Assembly: GCA_003447895.1 (NCBI GenBank)
Contig: DLYC01000266.1
Coordinates: 5,745-32,809, forward strand
Source of the DNA: Lachnospiraceae bacterium
GTDB taxonomy: Bacteria > Bacillota > Clostridia > Lachnospirales > Lachnospiraceae
Length of the DNA stretch: 27,065 nt
Direction: 5' to 3'
The position numbers and the translations under genes are program-made. Below the pieces are notes generated by a model, which did not search any database, was not told the origin of the DNA, and saw only the letters and a program-made list of their open reading frames with translations. Each line of letters begins with the position of its first letter. Within the stretch, counting starts at the first letter, position 1. Positions 8,448-15,420 of this stretch are shown here, piece after piece.

Positions 8448-9335
8448 TTAAATGTCCGGTTTATATTCGGATTCTATGAATTTGATAAAACTGTCCACCA
8501 CATGTGCTCTCTGTATTTTTTTGTTGTATACCATGTAGACGAGATGATAATTGTTGGGAATATCTTCCAATTCGATCAAATGCACATGGGAGTCGTTGGT
8601 CACAAACGGTGCATTCAGCAACAGGGCCGGGCGGCCGGTAGATTTCAAGACGCCGACCAGGGCTTCCTCGGAACTGTAATTATAATCTATGGTGATATCT
8701 CTGTCCTTTAACAGGTTCCTGACCTCTCTGCCGACCGGCATATCCAGGCGGTAGCTGAATATGTCATATTCTTCCAGTTCCCGGATGGATACCTTTTTTC
8801 TGCTGCTAAGAGGATGGTCCCGGGTGCAGGCGATGCAGAAATACTGCTTCAGGACCGGAACAAATTTGAGGTCCGGAAATCCCTCGTCGTAGCTGCAAAA
8901 GCCGATTTCCCATTTTCCGCTCTGAATACTTTCCAAAATCTCGTGTGTCTGTCTGTTGTGTTCCACAACCGTGACTTTTTCTCCCGCCTGGTTCCGGAAC
9001 TTTTTCATGGCATTGGGAAGAAATTCACTCAAGAGCGCGTTGATCGATCCAAGTTCGATCTTTCCCATGAGCTTGTTGGCCCGCTCCTGCATGATATCCT
9101 TACCCTTGTCAAGTTCACGAAGGGCGTTGGAGACATAAATATAAAACTCTTTGCCGTTATCGGTGAGGATGATGTTCCGCCCTTTTTTCTTAAACAGGTC
9201 CACGCCCAGCTCTTCTTCGAGAGAATGGATCGCGCCGCTCAGGCTGGGCTGTGTGATGTTCAGTTCCAGCGCTGCCTGTGTATAATGCTGCAGTTCGGCG
9301 AGTCTTTTGAAATAATAAAGCTGAGAAAGATTCAT
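8448..9335 (-). CDS. LysR-family transcriptional regulator
   Basis: Regulator of 295 residues. The N-terminal helix-turn-helix is typical (MNLSQLYYFKRLAELQHYT, then AALELNITQPSLSGAI), followed by the dimerisation helix and a periplasmic-binding-protein-like effector domain from about residue 90. The frame is open further upstream on this strand, but the ATG at 9335 is chosen because LysR proteins begin almost exactly at this point, and GGATGG lies eight bases ahead of it. It is transcribed divergently from the second acyl-CoA dehydrogenase gene, the usual position for a LysR protein that controls the neighbouring operon and itself. A plausible co-inducer is a pathway acid or its CoA thioester; this is inference. 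Confidence 0.93.
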   Translation of the reverse strand: MNLSQLYYFKRLAELQHYTQAALELNITQPSLSGAIHSLEEELGVDLFKKKGRNIILTDNGKEFYIYVSNALRELDKGKDIMQERANKLMGKIELGSINALLSEFLPNAMKKFRNQAGEKVTVVEHNRQTHEILESIQSGKWEIGFCSYDEGFPDLKFVPVLKQYFCIACTRDHPLSSRKKVSIRELEEYDIFSYRLDMPVGREVRNLLKDRDITIDYNYSSEEALVGVLKSTGRPALLLNAPFVTNDSHVHLIELEDIPNNYHLVYMVYNKKIQRAHVVDSFIKFIESEYKPDI

Positions 9336-9378
9336 GTTCTGTACCATCCGCTGTGTAAATTTGAATACTTTACTTAAA

Positions 9379-9407
9379 AGAATACATCGTCCGTTCCTAT
9401 AAGTCAA
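9379..9407 (-). promoter_or_regulatory. lysR promoter
   Basis: On the minus strand TTGACT (plus positions 9402-9407) and TATTCT (9379-9384) are separated by exactly 17 bases, about 45 bases upstream of the chosen lysR start. The -10 box overlaps one arm of the inverted repeat at 9380-9439, consistent with autorepression. Confidence 0.7.
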
Positions 9408-9439
9408 ACGCAGATTTATTTGAAAACGCCGATGTATTC
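9380..9439. repeat. Inverted repeat of a candidate LysR operator (AATACATC element)
   Basis: GAATACATCG at 9380-9389 and its exact reverse complement CGATGTATTC at 9430-9439 lie 50 bases apart centre to centre, flanking the lysR -35 box. A third copy of the core AATACATC is at 9688-9695, in front of the divergent gene. Three copies of one octamer within 390 bases are well above chance expectation. An operator role is inferred. Confidence 0.6.
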
Positions 9440-9615
9440 CGCAAGCCTGAAAAAACCGACGAAATTGTTAATTATTTCTGCGAATAACTGCCGTTTTTGA
9501 AACAGGCCTTCTTTTTGTTGTAAATAATGAACAAAACAATCGGCAGGATCAGCAATTAATTGTCTAATTATAGCTATTACCTATTGTTTCAGCATATATT
9601 TGATTAAACTTACGA

Positions 9616-9645
9616 TTGGACGCAAATGCTTAAATTCAATAAAAT
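9616..9645 (+). promoter_or_regulatory. Candidate promoter for the second acyl-CoA dehydrogenase
   Basis: TTGGAC at 9616-9621 and TAAAAT at 9640-9645 with an 18-base spacer. The -10 box matches five of six consensus positions; the -35 box is poor, as expected for an activator-dependent promoter. Confidence 0.4.
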
Positions 9646-9659
9646 ATTAACAGACGAAG

Positions 9660-9669
9660 GGGTTAACCC
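9660..9669. promoter_or_regulatory. Palindrome GGGTTAACCC
   Basis: A perfect 10-base palindrome about 15 bases downstream of the candidate -10 box, in the expected initially transcribed region. It could be an operator; nothing else supports this. Confidence 0.3.
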
Positions 9670-9725
9670 TTGTCGAGCTTGTGTTTTAATACATCTAACC
9701 TAACCCATAAAAGGAGGACACTATT

Positions 9726-10934
9726 ATGAAATTGACTGAACAGCAGTTCAAGGATTATCTGCTTCAGATTCGTGAACTTGCAGAAGGCACGTTCGACGAG
9801 ATGCAGAAGGAAATCGAAGTTACCAACACATTCCCTCCGGAGTTCTATGAGACTGCAATCAAGAACGATCTGTATCGTTTCGCTCTTCCCGAGAAGTACG
9901 GCGGATTCGGCCTCTCCGAGAAGCAGATCCTGATGGTTCAGGAAGAGTTCTCCCGTGGACCGGGCGGAATGCGTATGCACCTTCATCATGCAGCAGACCT
10001 TGACTGGAGAATTCTGGACGACTTCGGAAGCGAAGAGCTCAAGGCTCAGTACATGGACAAGTTCCAGGACAAGACCATCTATGTTAACTTCGCTCTGACA
10101 GAGAGAACCGGCGGCACTGGCGCTGACCTTCACACTCTGGCAATCAAGGATCCCGAGGATCCCGATTACTACATCATCAACGGTGAGAAGACCCTCATCT
10201 CCCACACAGACTGCTCTGACTTCACATACCTCATCGTGAAGACTGATCCCACATCCGATAAGGATGAGTCCCTGTCTGCTTTCTTCGTAGACGTTAAGAC
10301 TCCCGGATTCGAGATCATCCCTATGTCCCACATGATGGGCTGCCGCGGCGCAGGCCACGCAGATCTGAAGTTCACAAACATGAGAGTCCACAAGAAATAC
10401 ATGCTTGGTAAGGAAGGCCAGGGTCTTGAGGTTGCTATGCACTCTCTGGCAGTCTCCCGTGCACACATCGCTGTTTCCAACCTTGGTATGGCGCAGAGAA
10501 TGCTCGAGATGACCATCAGAAGAGCTCACGACCGTGTGACATTCGGCAAGCCTCTTTGCAAGAGACAGAAGATCCAGCAGGATATCGCAGACATGGGCAC
10601 AAAGATCAATGCTCTTCGTCTGATGATCTGGGATTTCGCTAAGGATTATGACGCAGGCGTAAACATCGATATGAAGGCTGCTATGTGCAAGCTGTTCTCC
10701 ATCGACACTGTTCGTGAAGTTTCCGACTCCATGCTCGAGATCTTCGGCGGCATCGGCTACTTCGAGGACAACAACGGCGTTCGCAGACCTGACGGTTCGG
10801 ATTACGGCCCGGTTGAGAGACTGTATCGTGACTGCCGCGCAATGTGGCTTGAGGAAGGCCCTCGTACTGTTCAGAGACTTACAGCATTCCGTGGTCTTGA
10901 CAAGTGCGGCGGAAGAATTTCCTATCTTGACTAA
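9726..10934 (+). CDS. Divergent acyl-CoA dehydrogenase family protein
   Basis: FAD enzyme family member of 402 residues. The overall fold is recognisable: the N-terminal helical domain, the beta-domain with INGEKTLISHTD, the R-x-x-FGKP element (VTFGKPLCKRQKIQ), and the C-terminal FGGIGY. The usual FAD signature TEPxAGSD is replaced by TERTGGTGADL, and the usual FEGTNQIQR is replaced by LEEGPRTVQR, where E377 would take the place of the catalytic base. An insertion with DNNGVRRPDGSDYGP precedes the last helix. The start follows AAGGAGG by eight bases. Codon use is strongly biased (many CGT arginines). The adjacent lysR and downstream CoA-transferase suggest that it acts on the CoA thioester of the inducing acid. 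Substrate is unknown; dehydrogenase, reductase or an elimination reaction are all possible. Confidence 0.88.
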   Translation: MKLTEQQFKDYLLQIRELAEGTFDEMQKEIEVTNTFPPEFYETAIKNDLYRFALPEKYGGFGLSEKQILMVQEEFSRGPGGMRMHLHHAADLDWRILDDFGSEELKAQYMDKFQDKTIYVNFALTERTGGTGADLHTLAIKDPEDPDYYIINGEKTLISHTDCSDFTYLIVKTDPTSDKDESLSAFFVDVKTPGFEIIPMSHMMGCRGAGHADLKFTNMRVHKKYMLGKEGQGLEVAMHSLAVSRAHIAVSNLGMAQRMLEMTIRRAHDRVTFGKPLCKRQKIQQDIADMGTKINALRLMIWDFAKDYDAGVNIDMKAAMCKLFSIDTVREVSDSMLEIFGGIGYFEDNNGVRRPDGSDYGPVERLYRDCRAMWLEEGPRTVQRLTAFRGLDKCGGRISYLD

Positions 10935-10975
10935 TTCTATTTAATAAGACAACACGTATTTGAATATTCGGACTG

Positions 10976-11000
10976 GCCATAGGTCGAAAGACCTATGGCT
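10976..11000 (+). terminator. Intercistronic hairpin with GAAA tetraloop
   Basis: A perfect 10-bp stem (GCCATAGGTC with GACCTATGGC) closes a GAAA loop, followed by TTTATCCG and then TTTTTTT. It lies between the dehydrogenase and the CoA-transferase genes and ends 28 bases before the next ATG. It probably acts as a partial terminator or as a 3' stabiliser that sets different transcript levels. Confidence 0.65.
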
Positions 11001-11027
11001 TTATCCGATTTTTTTGAGGAGAAAAGA

Positions 11028-12251
11028 ATGAGACCATTAGAAGGCGTTAAAGTCGTGGACCTCACAACATTCCTTGCAGCTCCCACAACCTGCAGAGTGC
11101 TGGGTGAATGGGGCGCGGATGTCATCAAGGTGGAAGCACCCAAGGGCGATCCCGGACGCACGCAGGGCGCGGTTTTCGGCATGAAATATGAGGACGATGA
11201 GAATCTCGGATTCGATATGTCCAACATGAATAAGAGATTTACAACGATCAACCTTAAGAGCGAAAAGGGCAAGGAAGTCATGGATAAGCTCCTCGCTGAG
11301 GCTGACGTTTTTGTTACAAATACAAGAACCAAAGCGCTGGTCAAGCTTGGCTATGATTATGACACTCTGAAGGCAAAATATCCTAAGCTCATCTTTGCTC
11401 AGATCCTCGGATACGGCGAGAACGGTCCGGAAAAGGATACAGCCGGTTTCGACGTAACCTGCTATATGGCAAGGGGCGGCGTGTTCGGAACAACAGTTAA
11501 CAAGGGAAGCGACCCTATGATCCCTACTAATGGTTTCGGCGATTTCCAGGCTTCTATGTGCCTCGCTTCCGGAATCTGTGCTGCTCTGTTCAACAGGAAC
11601 CGCACAGGCATGGGCGACAAGGTTACTGTTTCCCTGCATCATGCAGCGATCTTCATGCTGAGCACAGGCGTTGTTTCCGCTCAGTACGGAAATTCCTATC
11701 CGAAGGACCGCCGCGAAGTAATCTGCCCTACCAACAATGTTTTCAGAACGGCAGATGACAAGCTGATCGCAGTATGCGCTCCTGAGTACGACAGGACTTA
11801 TGATAAGATCATGCGCCTTGTCGGCCGCGAGGACCTTGTTGGCGATGAGAGATACAACAACTGCGACCGCCTCAATGAGACACACAAAAACAGCGAAGTG
11901 GTTGACATCCTCGATGCAGCGATCAGGAAGTTTACAAGAAAAGAAATTCTTGATATATTTAAGAGCAACGATATCCCTTGCGAGGGCTGCTACGAGCCTG
12001 TTGACATGTACGAAGACGAGCAGGTCTGGGCAAACCAGATCATGACCAAGCTCGACTGCCCCTCCGGAAAGCGCAACATTGCGACAGCACCTGTTAAGTT
12101 CGCATCCAATGCGGATCCCAGCTATGTTGTCACGCGCGCGCAGGGCTCCGACACGATCGAAGTCATGAAGGAACTCGGCTACACAGATGCTCAGGTAGAA
12201 GAGTATCTGGCGGAAGGAGCAGTAGTCGGAAAGACTGCTCTTCGCAAATAA
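11028..12251 (+). CDS. Class III CoA-transferase, CaiB/BaiF family
   Basis: A 407-residue CoA-transferase that moves CoA between carboxylic acids. The N-terminus MRPLEGVKVVDLTTFLAAP and the following GADVIKVEAP are family hallmarks. GYGENGPEKDTAGFD and ARGG surround D142, the expected catalytic aspartate that forms the acyl-enzyme anhydride. The ATG at 11028 is chosen over the one at 10995 because GAGGAG lies six bases ahead and the family starts here. The upstream ATG would also overlap the preceding hairpin. The 407-residue length fits CaiB, BaiF and FldA. Next to a CoA ligase and two acyl-CoA dehydrogenases, the likely role is to recycle CoA from product to incoming substrate without ATP. 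The pair of acids is unknown. Confidence 0.93.
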   Translation: MRPLEGVKVVDLTTFLAAPTTCRVLGEWGADVIKVEAPKGDPGRTQGAVFGMKYEDDENLGFDMSNMNKRFTTINLKSEKGKEVMDKLLAEADVFVTNTRTKALVKLGYDYDTLKAKYPKLIFAQILGYGENGPEKDTAGFDVTCYMARGGVFGTTVNKGSDPMIPTNGFGDFQASMCLASGICAALFNRNRTGMGDKVTVSLHHAAIFMLSTGVVSAQYGNSYPKDRREVICPTNNVFRTADDKLIAVCAPEYDRTYDKIMRLVGREDLVGDERYNNCDRLNETHKNSEVVDILDAAIRKFTRKEILDIFKSNDIPCEGCYEPVDMYEDEQVWANQIMTKLDCPSGKRNIATAPVKFASNADPSYVVTRAQGSDTIEVMKELGYTDAQVEEYLAEGAVVGKTALRK

Positions 12252-12272
12252 TGGACTGTACCCTGGTGCAGC

Positions 12273-12367
12273 GGCCCGCACTGCGGGCCTTGAATGTTTG
12301 AGCTCAGCTGCCGAACAGGCAGTTTGAACTGTGGCGGATCTGTGTATGTGGCTTGCGCATATCCGCC
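12273..12367 (+). other. Structured leader with three hairpins ahead of the MFS gene
   Basis: Three stems follow each other: GGCCCGC-ACT-GCGGGCC at 12273-12289, CTGCC-GAACA-GGCAG at 12308-12322, and GGCGGAT with ATCCGCC at 12333-12339 and 12361-12367. No strong U-tract follows any of them. They may stabilise the upstream transcript or tune the read-through into the transporter gene. No known riboswitch class was recognised. Confidence 0.5.
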
Positions 12368-12402
12368 TACGATAAAAAATGTAATTTGAAAAGGGGAAAA
12401 AC

Positions 12403-13683
12403 ATGAGAGACAAAAAGTATATTTGGGCTCTGGTTTCCGTGTATCTGGCATACCTCACACACGGAATTCAGGCTATCGTTATTTCTCAGAACTCTGCTAA
12501 TTTCCAGCAGCAGTGGGGCGTTGATGCCGGCGGTATCTCTGGTGTTATCGCTTGGACAGGTCTTGGTAAATTCGTATCCGTATGGATCTGCGGTGAGATT
12601 TCCGATAAGATCGGCCGTAAGATCATGATCGTCATCGGCGCGATCATGTATGTCGCTTTCTTCGGCCTTCTTCTTACAACCCACAGCCCTGCAGTTGCAT
12701 CCGTTGCAGCTTTCATGGCCGGTGTTGCTACGTCATTCTTCGACGGCGCTTGCTACGCTGTAGCGCAGGAGTCCTGGACAAAGGCTCCCGGTACTGCTGT
12801 TATCCTGATCAAGGGTGTTATCTCCATTTCCGGTACGATCTATCCGCTTCTCGTGGCATCCATGTCCCAGAGCGGCAACTGGAAAGCTCTTATCATCCTT
12901 CCGATCATCATGTCTGTCGTAGTTCTCGTTGTTGCTCTGATCGCTCCTTATTCCTATGACGAAGAGCTCAAGGAACTCAAGGACAACAAGCAGGCAGATC
13001 CCAATGCCAAGCTCGTTGACGAAGATGCTGAAAAGGGTAAAGCCCGCATTAAGAGCCCTATTCCCGGCTTTGTTATCGCAGGCTGCGCTATTTACGGCTT
13101 CATCGCAATGGCTACAATGTATTCCGCACAGCAGTACCTGAAATCCTTCGGTATGGCTGTTCTGGGACAGGATGAGATGTGGGCGGCAAGTCTGAACTCC
13201 ATCTACACCATCGGTTCCTTCGCAGCGGTCATTATCTGGGGCGTATTCATGGCAGCTCTCCGTTGGAGAACCCTGAAGATCCTCCTGATCGACCTTGCAG
13301 GATCTGTTGTAGCTTACGCTCTGGTCGTTCTGCTTCGTTCTCCCGTTATGGTTCAGATCGGTGCATTCGCGATCGGTTTCTTCGCAGCAGGCGGCGCTCT
13401 TCAGTGCGGTGTTGCTCTGATGCAGGAATTCCATCCCGGTGCAAAGGGCAGAAACCTTGGTATTTACTATACCTTCATGGGTGCTGCTTCCTACATCATG
13501 CCTCAGCTTGCTAAGATCTTCTACAACATGGCAGGCGGCAACGAGGCACAGGCGGTCATCAATGAGATGACAGTCAACCTTGTACTTGCAGTGATCGGTC
13601 TCCTGTTCATGATCTTCCTTGCAATGAACTATCAGAAGTGGTTCGGCGTAAGCGTATGGTCCAAGAAGGGCGCAGACGAGTAA
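12403..13683 (+). CDS. Major facilitator superfamily transporter
   Basis: A 426-residue membrane protein with about twelve hydrophobic segments. The MFS motif A appears as GEISDKIGRK at 64-73, between segments two and three. A central charged loop (about 183-220, EELKELKDNKQADPN) separates the two six-helix halves. The ATG at 12403 is preceded by AAAAGGGG. Codon use is biased like that of the two dehydrogenases, which is unusual for a membrane protein and suggests a high need. The placement directly after the CoA-transferase gene suggests uptake of the pathway acid or its exchange for the product, comparable to CaiT in the carnitine system, though from another superfamily. An oxalate/formate-antiporter-like function is possible but not shown. 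Confidence 0.9.
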   Translation: MRDKKYIWALVSVYLAYLTHGIQAIVISQNSANFQQQWGVDAGGISGVIAWTGLGKFVSVWICGEISDKIGRKIMIVIGAIMYVAFFGLLLTTHSPAVASVAAFMAGVATSFFDGACYAVAQESWTKAPGTAVILIKGVISISGTIYPLLVASMSQSGNWKALIILPIIMSVVVLVVALIAPYSYDEELKELKDNKQADPNAKLVDEDAEKGKARIKSPIPGFVIAGCAIYGFIAMATMYSAQQYLKSFGMAVLGQDEMWAASLNSIYTIGSFAAVIIWGVFMAALRWRTLKILLIDLAGSVVAYALVVLLRSPVMVQIGAFAIGFFAAGGALQCGVALMQEFHPGAKGRNLGIYYTFMGAASYIMPQLAKIFYNMAGGNEAQAVINEMTVNLVLAVIGLLFMIFLAMNYQKWFGVSVWSKKGADE

Positions 13684-13717
13684 TTGCTAAGTCAATCTTT
13701 TAATGAGCCACAATTAT

Positions 13718-13759
13718 ATCCGGAGCCACTCGTTCAGAGCTGGCTTCGGATGTTTTTTT
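13718..13759 (+). terminator. Intrinsic terminator after the MFS gene
   Basis: An 11-bp stem (13718-13728 with 13741-13751, one G-U pair) is followed by seven T at 13753-13759. This closes the unit that begins with the second dehydrogenase. Confidence 0.85.
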
Positions 13760-13824
13760 GTTTTAAAACATAGATGATTCCAATAAATTGTGGGAAATAT
13801 ACAAAAATAGCCCTATACTTTCTA

Positions 13825-13887
13825 TACATAATATGTAATTTGTGATATATTGTTATTAATAGCATCAAATGATATTACATGATGTAA
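13825..13887. promoter_or_regulatory. Two TACAT/ATGTA palindromes upstream of tctC
   Basis: TACATA-A-TATGTA at 13825-13837 and TTACAT-G-ATGTAA at 13875-13887 are both perfect and have centres 50 bases apart. The second lies 20 bases before the tctC start, close to its ribosome binding site AAGGGGG. TATACT at 13814-13819 may be a -10 box, but I found no well-spaced -35. A repressor or activator site is likely; the protein is unknown. Confidence 0.45.
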
Positions 13888-13907
13888 GTTATAAAGGGGG
13901 AAAAGAC

Positions 13908-14948
13908 ATGAGTAAACGTAATAAGATCATAGTCGGCATATTGCTGGCTGTGAGTATACTTGTGGCCGGCAATGAGATCTATCAATATGTGCGCGGCCTG
14001 ACTGCGGATTATCCGGACAACGATATCAACGGATACATTGCGTGGGCGGCCGGCGGAGCGACGGACACTACCTCCAGAGGTATCTCTGTTCAGGCTCAGA
14101 AGTTTCTCGGGACCAACATCGTAATGCAGAACAAGACCGGTGCGACCGGTGCGATCGCAACGGAGTTTGTATCCAGGCTCCCTGCAGACGGTTATTCCCT
14201 TCTGTTTAACGCAGAGAACCCGACGCTTTATCACGTCATGGATATCTCCAATGTAGATTATGAGGAGTTTTATCCGGTGCTTCTTTTCGGAAGCCAGGTT
14301 CCGGTCGTGATCGTGCCTCCGGGATCCAAATATCAGTCTATCAAAGATGTCATTGAAGACGCGAAAGCAAACCCCGGCAAGATCAGCCTTGGCATTTCGG
14401 GCGTCGGCGGACTTCCGTACAACGTCTCCTGCATGCTTCAGAGCACCAGTGAGGTGGAGTTTAACCAGGTGCCTTTCGATGGCGACTCCTCGATCATCAG
14501 CGCGCTTCTGGGCGGCCACGTAGACCTGTCGATCGTCAACTTTTCGACAGCTGCGGATCTGTACAAGACCGGTGATCTTCGTATCCTTACGGTCCTCAAC
14601 AATGAGAGAATGGAAGCAATCCCGGAAGTGGAGACGATCTCCGAGGTGTATCCGGAGTATGAAAAGTACTTCCCCTGGGGCGCATTTACCGGCGTTTACT
14701 GCAGAAAAGATGTAGACGATGAGAGGAAGGCAATTCTGACCAAGGCATTCCTGGACGGCTATAACACGGAAGATTTCCAAAAGTACCTTGCCGATAACTA
14801 TATCATTCCGCTGGGCATCAGCGGGGAAGAGGCGGAGACGTTTATCAAGCGCTGGCAGTCCGTTACGACCTGGCTCTTATACGATTCCGGAGCAACCAAC
14901 ATCTCTCCTGAAAACTTTGGCATTCCCAGGATTGAGGACTTTGAATAA
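13908..14948 (+). CDS. tctC: Tripartite tricarboxylate transporter substrate-binding protein (TctC/Bug family)
   Basis: A 346-residue extracytoplasmic binding protein. One hydrophobic segment is near the N-terminus (residues 7-21, IVGILLAVSILVAG). The Bug-family ligand loop is visible as WAAGGATDTTSR at 46-57, and ADGYSLLF and GVGGLPYN are also typical. There is no lipobox cysteine and no clear signal peptidase I site, so the protein is probably held by its uncleaved N-terminal helix. The ATG at 13908 is preferred because AAGGGGG lies eight bases ahead of it; an in-frame ATG at 13869 falls inside an operator-like region. It is followed by tctB and tctA in the same orientation. Bug proteins bind carboxylates such as citrate, aromatic acids or dicarboxylates; the ligand here is not evident. 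Confidence 0.92.
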   Translation: MSKRNKIIVGILLAVSILVAGNEIYQYVRGLTADYPDNDINGYIAWAAGGATDTTSRGISVQAQKFLGTNIVMQNKTGATGAIATEFVSRLPADGYSLLFNAENPTLYHVMDISNVDYEEFYPVLLFGSQVPVVIVPPGSKYQSIKDVIEDAKANPGKISLGISGVGGLPYNVSCMLQSTSEVEFNQVPFDGDSSIISALLGGHVDLSIVNFSTAADLYKTGDLRILTVLNNERMEAIPEVETISEVYPEYEKYFPWGAFTGVYCRKDVDDERKAILTKAFLDGYNTEDFQKYLADNYIIPLGISGEEAETFIKRWQSVTTWLLYDSGATNISPENFGIPRIEDFE

Positions 14949-14960
14949 GGAGGCAGACAG

Positions 14961-15404
14961 ATGAAAAAGGGCGCAAAAGTATTTGATATCATTTTGGTCG
15001 TTCTCGCTGTCATCTTTGTGATCCTGGCCTGCCAGATCACACCTTTTGGCCAGATGACTGCCTCTTCGGAGGGCTTTTATCCGGTCGTCGTTTCCATCAT
15101 CAGCCTGATCCTGGCGGCGGCGAATTTCCTTAAATCCAACGCGGAAAGGAAAAAGAACGGGCAGAAAGCAGAGGAAGGAGATTCTGTATTCGATAAGGAC
15201 GTAGTCGTCATGATCGGACTTCTGGTCCTCTATATCGTGCTGATCTTCCTTGTGCACTATATTATTGCAACACTTGTATTTACGACACTCGCCATCTTAT
15301 ATCTGAGCGGCAGGGACTGGAAGACAAGTCTGCTGGTCGGATTTATCGCCACAATGATGATCGTATTGGTGTTCAAATACGGCTTCAGTGTGATCTTGCC
15401 GTAA
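14961..15404 (+). CDS. tctB: Tripartite tricarboxylate transporter small membrane subunit TctB
   Basis: A 147-residue protein with four hydrophobic segments (about residues 8-27, 39-57, 79-100 and 102-140, the last region containing two). A charged cytoplasmic stretch (KSNAERKKNGQKAEEGD) lies in the middle. Length, topology and place between tctC and tctA identify it as TctB, which is poorly conserved at sequence level. AAGGAGG overlaps the end of tctC and lies eight bases before the ATG. Confidence 0.88.
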   Translation: MKKGAKVFDIILVVLAVIFVILACQITPFGQMTASSEGFYPVVVSIISLILAAANFLKSNAERKKNGQKAEEGDSVFDKDVVVMIGLLVLYIVLIFLVHYIIATLVFTTLAILYLSGRDWKTSLLVGFIATMMIVLVFKYGFSVILP

Positions 15405-15420
15405 GGAAGGAGGTTAAGCT

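Larger units (their letters stand above)
9336..9725. promoter_or_regulatory. Divergent regulatory region between lysR and the second acyl-CoA dehydrogenase gene
   Basis: This A/T-rich 390-base stretch has no credible gene. It contains the lysR promoter, a candidate promoter for the dehydrogenase, three copies of AATACATC, a short inverted repeat TAATT-4-AATTA at 9557-9570, the palindrome at 9660-9669, and an AAGGAGG ribosome binding site at 9711-9717. Confidence 0.75.

Noticed and set aside
11037..12458. Long minus-strand open frame (473 codons) opposite the CoA-transferase gene
   Set aside because: No ribosome binding site or recognisable domain; the plus strand encodes a clear CaiB-family protein.
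4830..13683. Carnitine (cai/gbu) or bile acid (bai) operon
   Set aside because: There is no BCCT carrier, CaiD-like hydratase, BaiCD/BaiH flavoprotein or BaiE dehydratase. The ligase resembles FadK/AliA more than CaiC or BaiB.
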